64,000 bases of DNA from Begonia masoniana (Eukaryota > Streptophyta > Magnoliopsida > Cucurbitales > Begoniaceae). The position numbers and the translations under genes were made by a program. Below, in pieces: positions 57,727-64,000 of the stretch. The stretch covers positions 71,446,573 through 71,510,572 of the forward strand of contig CM039502.1 in assembly GCA_022432975.1 (NCBI GenBank), read 5' to 3'. The notes under the pieces are model-generated. The model worked only from the letters and a program-made list of their open reading frames with translations, was not told where the DNA came from and ran no database searches. The first letter of the stretch is position 1; each line of letters opens with the position of its first letter.

Positions 57727-57915
57727 AGCGCCCTGCGATGGCCGATCGATCGGCTAGGGGCACCGATCGATCAGCGATCGCTCTGGATTTCTCCAGAACG
57801 CGCGCATTGTTGGCTGATCGATCGGCTGAGGGTGCCGATCGATAGTCACATCTTATGGAATGTGCCATTTTTCCAGCAACACAGCCGATCGATCGGCCAA
57901 ATAGTGACGACCCTT
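57727..57915. repeat. Orphan GATCGATCG palindrome cluster
   Basis: At least five GATCGATC-containing palindromes, including GCCGATCGATCGGC near 57743-57756 and 57890-57903, and TCTGGA...TCCAGA near 57780-57796. It ends AGTGACGACCC, like an LTR terminus. It lies between Cassandra and the hAT region and may be the rest of the LTR fragment at 54325-54714, or another LTR remnant. Confidence 0.6.
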
Positions 57916-58241
57916 TTTCGGCTTGCCTTTGTAGTCTGTCTAGTGTCCGTTCCTACTTCTAACGGCTCACTGTATGTTTGTGATATTTAGTTGTGTACTG
58001 CTTAATGCTTAATTTTGTTTGGGTAAAATGCTTAATCTTAATTCTACGTAAAAATTGCAGACGCTTGTAGGTGCTTAATTGTTCCTTGCTCACTGCTCGC
58101 CGCTGGGCTGCTCCAATCTTGAAAATTGCTCACTTCACCTCACTGTATGTGTTTATTCTTTATTATGTAATTTTTGTGTTAGTAAAAATTAGGTTTAGTG
58201 GGAGACTCTTCGAAACTGTTGACCGAGAGCATTGTGATTTT

Positions 58242-59525
58242 TAGGGGTGATCGTGGTCCGGGTCGGTCCGGTTTTTGAAGAGATTAGGACCGGACCACTG
58301 AATTCGGTTTTCAAATTTTTGCACTAATAAGCCTAAAAATTTTTATAGGACTGGACCAGAACCGGACCAGATTTTTGGTCTCGGTTCTGGTCTGATTTTG
58401 GTCCTCCCAATTTTTTTTTTTGTTATTTATTTCTCATTTATAGTACCTGGCTACAGCAAATCACAATGTTGCCCAAACACAACAAAAAAAAAATACATCA
58501 ACCCAATTACAAAAATTTAGTTTTTTGGGGTCTACAGAAACAAACGTGAGAGAACTTCATAAGTCAAGATACTGGTAATAAATTGGGGGGATGAGTTCTA
58601 AGCAGGAAATATTCTGTGTTTCGAAACAGGAACGGCTAAAATATCTAAGAACGAGAAAAGTAAAAATCACTCCACTTTTTTACAGTCAAAATCAGAGGTA
58701 GCTCCTCCATAATGAAAAGGTCCAAAGCAAAGAAAGCATAAAGAGGGAGAAGAAAACATAATATCCTACAGATTAACTAAATTCACCCATGCCAGAAATC
58801 TGAAAAACAACCACTGAAGTAAATCGAAAATACATTTTCCCCAAAACAGTAAGGTACCCATAGATTCGAAGAAATGAAAGAAAGGAGGCTGAGCGAGACG
58901 AGTACCTCCTGTTCGGACAGCAGTTTGCAATGCTTGAGCTGCGAAATCTGCTAGTCCAAGTTGTCATGTGGATTTGAAGGAATCGAATCCATGCTCATTT
59001 CCTTAAATTTTCCTCTTCTTTTTAAAAAAAAAAAGCCAATCCAGACGGATCGAGATCCCATTACCGAAAATTACGCTCAATAACTTGAAACCCTATAGAT
59101 CCCCCTCTGAAAACCCTAGAAATGACTCCTTCGTCTTCCTCGTTCTTGGAATAGTCGCAAAGAGCGAGATCGTGAACAAGCTAATGCTGCCCTCCTTTGC
59201 CTTCTCTCTCCCCTTCTTTCTCTCTAACCGTCGTTCCTCGCGAGAAGGCGAGGGCGAGAGCAGCGAGACGGTGAGGGCAGGCTGTGAGACATTGAGAGCG
59301 AGAGTCGAGAGATCAGAGAATAGAACAGGGCTATTGATTACTGTCTGGTCCGGTTCGGTATTATGGGTACTGTGCCATTAAAACAGAGAACCGAACCAAG
59401 AATCTCGGTTCTGTAAAAAATAGAACCGAATTGTAATTTTTCCCTTCTCAAAACCGACCAGAACCGGACCAAATGTGTCGGTTCTGGTTCGATTCTCGGT
59501 TCTGGTCGGTTCTTGCTCACCCCTA
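58242..59525. mobile_element. Non-autonomous hAT (Pack-type), 1284 bp
   Basis: Ends TAGGGGTGATC and, in reverse, TAGGGGTGAGC. The 8-bp target duplication GTGATTTT is perfect (58234-58241 and 59526-59533). Subterminal CGGTCCGG-type repeats occur at both ends (58255-58400, 59345-59520). The interior has no transposase but includes a captured gene segment. It is inserted in the leader of the larger hAT. Confidence 0.92.
58906..58992 (-). pseudogene. Captured exon 1 of a PP2A catalytic-subunit-like gene
   Basis: From the ATG at 58992 the minus strand reads MDSIPSNPHDNLD, a stop, then QISQLKHCKLLSEQE, and meets GTACTCG, a possible splice donor. The LD-x-QISQL-x-x-CK-x-LSEQ pattern matches the N-terminus of plant PP2A catalytic subunits of the PP2A-3/4 type as I recall it. 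Sequence beyond (58770-58905) looks intronic. The TAG at 58951-58953 replaces the residue between D and Q, so the segment is dead. It lies inside the non-autonomous hAT. Confidence 0.6.
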
Positions 59526-59715
59526 GTGATTTTTGTTTGCTGTTTAGAATTTTAGGTTGTTTTTAATGTGAAATTTTATGTTTGTGACTTTGTGGGGTTG
59601 TCTTGCTGTGAATCCAAATGAAGTTAAAGATTCGGTTGACTAATGTGCTGGTTGTTTAATTGAATGTGTTGTTTGTTGGCTGTTGATTCATATGCTATTT
59701 GTTGGTTGTTAATTA

Positions 59716-61879
59716 ATGTTGTTGGTTGTTTGTTTCGATGTGCTTTTGCTCTATGGTAGGATTGATCATTTCGAAAGTGAAAGTTCGCATGTGGATTCGA
59801 AAAAATCTAAGTCTATGGCTTGGTTTCACTTTAGTAAGGTACCGGGAACAGATCAAGTAAAATGTAATTATAGTGGGCAAATATATGCAGCACACGCGAC
59901 GAAGAATGAGACTTCAAGTATGATAAAGCATATCAAAGTATGCAAAAAGTATTTACGAAATGTGGACAATAGGCAACCAACTTTGTCCTTTAAAATTGTT
60001 GAGGGCAAGAGTGTTAATATATCCATATTTACTATGATGGATGCTAGAGAATTTCTAGTTAAGATGATTATAATCGATGAATTGACATTGAAAGTGATAG
60101 AAAGAATTGGTTTCAAGACATTTTGTCTCTATCTAAATCCGAAGTTTATTATGTCATCTCGAAGGACAATAGCAAGAGATATTCGAGACATATTTCAAAA
60201 AGAAAAACAAAAGTTGAAGGAGTATTTTTTTTCAACATCACAGCGAGTGTGTTTGACCATTGACATGTGGACCTCTATTCAGAATTTGAATTACATGGTG
60301 CTGACATGTCATTTCATTGATCAAGACTGACATGTGCAAAAGAAGATCTTGAATTTTTGTTTGATTTCAAACCATAAGGGTGAGATCATTGGTAAGGAAG
60401 TTGAAAATTGTTTTCTTAAGTGGGAGCTTGAAAATGTTAGCACAATCACTGTTGACAATGCATCTTCCAACGATGTCACTATCTCTTATTTGACGAAGAC
60501 AATTAGAAATTAGAAGGGGTTGATTTTAAATGGCGATCATATGTACATGTGTTTTTTTGCACATGTTTTGAATTTGATCATTTCTGACGATTTGAAAAAA
60601 TATCAAACGTCCATAGCCAAAGTAAGAAAAGTTGTCAAGTACGTAAGGTCTTCTCCTAGAAGATTACAACAGTTTAAAGCCTGTGTTGATGCAGTAAAAA
60701 TTACTTGCAAATGTAATTTGTCGCTCTATGTTCCTACTCGTTGGAACTCAACATATTTGATGCTAGCAAACGCTGAGAAGTTTGAATTGACGTTTGAAAA
60801 ATTTACATATAATGAAAGCTCTTTTGTGCAAGAAATGAGAGTGGAAGGTGCACCCAAAATGGAAGATTGGGATGCATTCGAGAATTTATTAAATTCTTAG
60901 AGACATTTTATAAATTGACACTTCATGTTTCTACTTCTCTACATATTACAACAAATATGTACGTAGGTGAAGTCTGCAATTTGAAGATTGTTACTGAGAA
61001 ATATAGTAACAGCAAAAATATAACTTTGAAAAGAATGGCCAATAAGATGATTAAAAAATTTGATAAAGATTGGGGATCTTTCGAAAAAATAAACATGTTT
61101 GCCTATGTTTCACTTGTTCTTGATCCAAGCTGCAAAACAAAATTTTTACGACATTGTTTAAACATTGGAAGAGAAAGAGCTGTAGAATACGTAAAACAAG
61201 TAGAGGATATAATTCAAAGGTTGTATACATAATATAAAAGTGATACACTAATGAAGACCAGTCTCCTAGCAGCAGTAGTCAACAAAGGTCTCCAAAGTCA
61301 ATGAGTTTTTTGATGCAAGCTCGTTCAAGTGCAATGTACCCTATATTTTATAATCCAAAAAATTCTTCTGAGATAGGTGATGAAACTACTAAGTCAGAGA
61401 TTTATCTATATTTGTCTGAGAAGTTAGAGATTGTTCAAGATAGTTCTGACATTTTATTGTGGTGGAAGAGGCACTCCGAGAAGTATCGAATTTTGAGTGC
61501 CATTGCGAAATATATATTGATCATTTCAATTTCTACTGGTGGCGTCAGAGTCTGCTTTTAGTTGTGGTGGTCGTGTTCTTGACGCTTTTCGCAGTTCTCT
61601 AAGCCCACAAAGTGTTGAAGCTTTGATATGCTCACAAAGTTGGATCAAAACTTTCAATCCTTTTAAAGTTTCTACAGATGATTTAGAAGATAGTAGTACT
61701 ACGACATTGACATCTATACAAGAAGGTTCGAACATTCTAATATTTATTTATTTTACATGTTTATCTCTAAATTAAGGATTAACTAATGTCTTCAATATTG
61801 TCATTTTGCAGATATCGTTGACATTGACCCTTCCGATGATAATTTTCTAGAAGTACAAGATGACATATCGATGACTTAA
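59716..61879 (+). pseudogene. hAT transposase (BED finger, Ac/Tam3-like), broken
   Basis: N-terminal BED-type finger near 59820-59945: WFHFSKV, then CNYS where CxxC is expected (second Cys lost), then HIKVC. The RNase H-like domain follows, with TIDMWTS, FAHVLNLI and PTRWNSTY. The C-terminal dimerisation region (61385-61660) has EIYLYLSEKLE, LWWKRHSEKY, and in another frame ASESAFSCGGRVLD. Two stops replace Trp (60328-60330 before HVQKKIL; about 60514 before KGLIL). Frameshifts lie near 60895 and 61535. A short 3' intron (about 61726-61811, GTTCGA...TTGCAG) leads to the last exon ending at 61879. Confidence 0.9.
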
Positions 61880-62325
61880 TATTGTGGTTGTGACAATTAT
61901 TTACATTGATTGCTGCCATAAAATTGACTATGTACTTGGATTTATTATTTAGATTGTACTTTTAAGTTTTAAAGTACTTGGATAAATTTGGGGTGTTGAC
62001 TTTAGTTTTTTAGCTTGCATTTTAATGTTTGATAGTTGTATTTAGTTTGTATGTTACATAGTTGAATTTTTTTTTTATGTTGTATTTAGTTTCTTAGATT
62101 ACATTTTAATATTTGATAGTTGGATTTGAACTTTTAGTTTATATGTTACATACTTGTATTTATTTTGGATGTTGTATTTATTTTGTTATATTTATCATTT
62201 TTTAAAATTTTATCGTTTTTCATATTTTTTTTGTTAAAAATCAATAAATAACTTGGGCGGAACCGGTTTCGATTTCGGGATGGGATGATTTCAGGACCGG
62301 ACCGAACCGGCCCTACCCACCCCTA

Positions 62326-62499
62326 ATTTTGAGGCTGGTTTATCGGTTCAGAAAACTTTAATGAATTTGTTCTGAAATTGTTAGGCGGATTTATTTTGAT
62401 TTTTATCAGCTCATTTTGGTTGGAATATCTTTTTTTGGCTTCAAATATTTAGAATTGAATATTCTGTTGAAGCTGTTTTTTGAACGATGAGTTCGTTCA
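62326..62499 (+). other. Sequence between hAT and Copia gag
   Basis: AT-rich, no feature seen. It probably belongs to the leader of the outermost Copia, since its gag follows directly. Confidence 0.5.
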
Positions 62500-63370
62500 A
62501 ATTTGATATCTCATTATTGAATCATAATATGAGGTTTCAATTATGGTAGGTGAAGATGTGAGATTTACTCACACAGATAGAATTAGACGACACGTTATTT
62601 GGTCTCGATAAAATGTCAATGTCTTTAAGTAAAGAGGAGAAAATTCTGAATGATCGAAAAAATTCTATCTACGATACATTTATATTTGTCAAATAAGATT
62701 TTGTAGGACGTTTTGAATGAGAAAACTACTGCTGCATTATGGGTAAAATTGAATTAGTTTTGTATGAAGAAAACTCTAATGAGTAAGTTGTTTTTGAAAC
62801 AATAGTTATATTTTCATCAATTGATGAAAGATAATTTAGTTGAAGAACACTTGACCGCATTCAATGAATTAGTTTCAGATTTAAAGACTATAAGATGTAA
62901 GTACAAAACCATTGGTGAAGACTTGGGGTTTATTCTACTATGCTAAATGTCTATTTCATATGGTATTTTCAGATATACGATCTTATACAGTAGGGAAAGT
63001 CTATCTTTGAAAGAAGTTTATGATGTCTTGTTATCAAACAAGAAGATGGAGCAGATTGTTGTTGGATCCGAGTTTTGCGGAGAGAGACTCATCGTTCAAG
63101 GATAGAATAAGAGAGTCAAACAACAAAGACAGTGATAATGTTCAGGGTTAGAATTGTTCTCAAATGAAGTTTAGGTTGGGATCTGATAGTACATCAGAGC
63201 CAGAGAGTCAACCTATTACAAATGTTCAGTCACCAGCTTCAGTTTCACGTCATAGTGGTATCGTCAAAGACAGAACCAAATAGAAAGTTAAAACTCTGAG
63301 GCGATACAATGAAACTGTGAGTTATGTGTTGAATGTGTTCAAGGATAATGATTTTTGTGTGAAGTCTTGA
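62500..63370 (+). pseudogene. Decayed gag of the outermost Copia
   Basis: Readable fragments in order: a LW-x-VKM-like start with DLLTQIELDDTLFGLDKM near 62515-62610, LSKEEKILNDRK, LMKDNLVEEHLTAFNELVS near 62820-62880, and SLKEVYDVLLSNKKMEQ near 63005-63060. These follow the usual Copia gag order. Stops and frameshifts are frequent. Pol is absent before the 3' LTR at 63544. Confidence 0.75.
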
Positions 63371-63543
63371 ACATGTTGTGACAACTCTGATAGTTTAGTG
63401 AGATATTATATTTTCGTTTCCTTGCATCAAAATTTTTTTGAAAATAAAAATTATCAGAATTCAATGTTCTAAATTTATTTCAAGTTAGGCCAAGTAACCT
63501 TGCATTAAGTCTCTTACGTGGAATTCAAAGGAAAGTAAAAAAC

Positions 63544-63755
63544 TGTTAAAATTTGATGTTACAGAAATCCTAATTAACTCAAATCGAACCCATATTTAAT
63601 AAATAGAATTTCATAATTTTCTATATATATTGATATTTAAATCATTAAATTCAATTGTACTTGACTTCTATAATTTTAATTTTTCACACAAATCTTGATA
63701 ATAGCATATTTAAGCATTTATTTATTTTTTTCAATTATTATTATTCAATTCTACA
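63544..63755 (+). repeat. 3' LTR of the outermost Copia
   Basis: 212 bp, TGTTAAAATTT to TTCTACA. It aligns with 13566-13808 by eye with many substitutions and small indels, including the CTATATATATTGATA core. A purine-rich AAAGGAAAG lies just upstream, and caggc follows. Confidence 0.65.
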
Positions 63756-64000
63756 CAGGCGAAGATGAATCAAGAGCTGAAAACATGTACATATAGATTC
63801 CTAGTACCAAAACCTATTTGTTACCCATATTATGGAGCCAAGAGATTAGAGATATATTAGGATTTGTTATTTATTTTATTCTATCTGTTGTGTATCACAA
63901 CAACTCAAGTTTATAATTTTTAGTTTGTTACATTAGCATCAGTTTCCATATTATTAGCCTTTAGTTATGTGTTTTAGTTTTCATACTTGTGTATATAAAC
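63756..64000. other. Right flank
   Basis: Mostly AT-rich. It starts with the target-site copy caggc and runs to the window end. No gene recognised. Confidence 0.5.

Larger units (their letters stand above)
57916..62325 (+). mobile_element. hAT transposon, left end missing
   Basis: The right end is ACCGGCCCTACCCACCCCTA at 62325, preceded by CCGGACCGAACC subterminal repeats (62255-62315). In reverse it reads TAGGGGTGGGTAGGGCCGG, matching the end at 7828. It carries a transposase pseudogene. No left terminus or 8-bp duplication partner of ATTTTGAG (62326-62333) was found, so the left boundary is only the first position after the orphan cluster. Confidence 0.65.
13566..63755 (+). mobile_element. 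Outermost Copia element, split by about 49 kb of nested insertions
   Basis: A short LTR at 13566-13808 and its diverged partner at 63544-63755 align over most of their length: shared start TGTTA-AnTTTGAT, AATAAATAGA-TTTCAT, TCTATATATTGAT, and the AATTATTATT-TTC end. The 5-bp flanks match at 4 of 5 (caggt 13561-13565, caggc 63756-63760). A primer-binding site follows the left LTR, and a decayed gag lies before the right LTR, in the order expected for plus strand. Everything between about 13895 and 62325 is then later insertion. The LTR pairing is by eye. Confidence 0.6.

Noticed and set aside
59085..59381. 98-residue open frame in the non-autonomous hAT
   Set aside because: It overlaps, on the opposite strand, the likely 5' leader of the captured PP2A segment and ends in the CGGTCCGG terminal repeats.

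Overview
The window is plant nuclear DNA from a eudicot. It holds one intact single-exon host gene, a UDP-glycosyltransferase of the UGT73 type (11197-12717, minus strand). The rest is AT-rich intergenic sequence and a deep stack of transposable elements: Copia and Ty3/gypsy LTR retrotransposons, TRIMs, hAT DNA transposons and a foldback MITE. I cannot name the species from sequence alone.

Left part (1-13565). The window opens inside the 3' end of a SIRE-like Copia element: a decayed accessory ORF at 305-2513, a polypurine tract, and a 3' LTR at 2839-3919. A rotten minus-strand Copia gag-pol follows (about 3930-6380) and carries a 500-bp TRIM with perfect 5-bp target duplications. Next come a foldback MITE (6811-7335) and a hAT-like element containing 167 perfect copies of a hexamer (8302-9303). 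The UGT gene follows, with a 79-bp relic of a second UGT C-terminus downstream of it.

Right part (13566-63755) reads as one small Copia element (LTRs 13566-13808 and 63544-63755, near-identical target duplications caggt/caggc) opened up by about 49 kb of later insertions. Within it sits a second, plus-strand Copia (5' LTR in three pieces between about 13895 and 48051, gag-pol 50575-54322, 3' end lost). That Copia contains: (i) gypsy-2 (14025-35353), itself interrupted by complete gypsy-1 (16641-26661, TSD gcaac) and a 3.4-kb solo LTR (28163-31586, TSD caaca); (ii) an Athila-type gypsy element (35481-47781, tRNA-Asp primer site); (iii) a 2.5-kb solo LTR (48096-50569, TSD cttat). Farther right are a truncated LTR, a Cassandra-type TRIM with 5S rRNA-like LTRs (54715-57726) split by another solo LTR (54939-57224, TSD taaga), and a hAT transposase pseudogene (59716-61879). 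Upstream of the transposase, a 1.28-kb non-autonomous hAT (58242-59525) appears to have captured exon 1 of a PP2A catalytic-subunit gene.

Most interesting signal. Five different long gypsy LTR families in the window share one architecture although most of their sequence differs. In sense order they show a consensus splice donor AGGTAAGT, a GGCC-loop-GGCC-TACA hairpin, a branch-point-like TTACTNAG block with AGGCTNAT, and an acceptor-like TGTAGGT. A cassette of perfect hairpins or tandem repeats follows and ends about 220-235 nt before the LTR end in four of the five. This looks like a conserved leader intron plus a hypervariable palindrome cassette inside LTRs. I do not know of a description of it. 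One LTR has a 1.2-kb expansion of an 11-12 bp repeat inside the putative intron; another has a 24-copy 43-bp expansion inside the cassette. Hairpins built on GATCGATCG occur in LTRs of otherwise unrelated elements here.

The UGT is the only gene likely to act for the plant. All gag-pol, accessory and transposase reading frames found are broken by stops, frameshifts or insertions.
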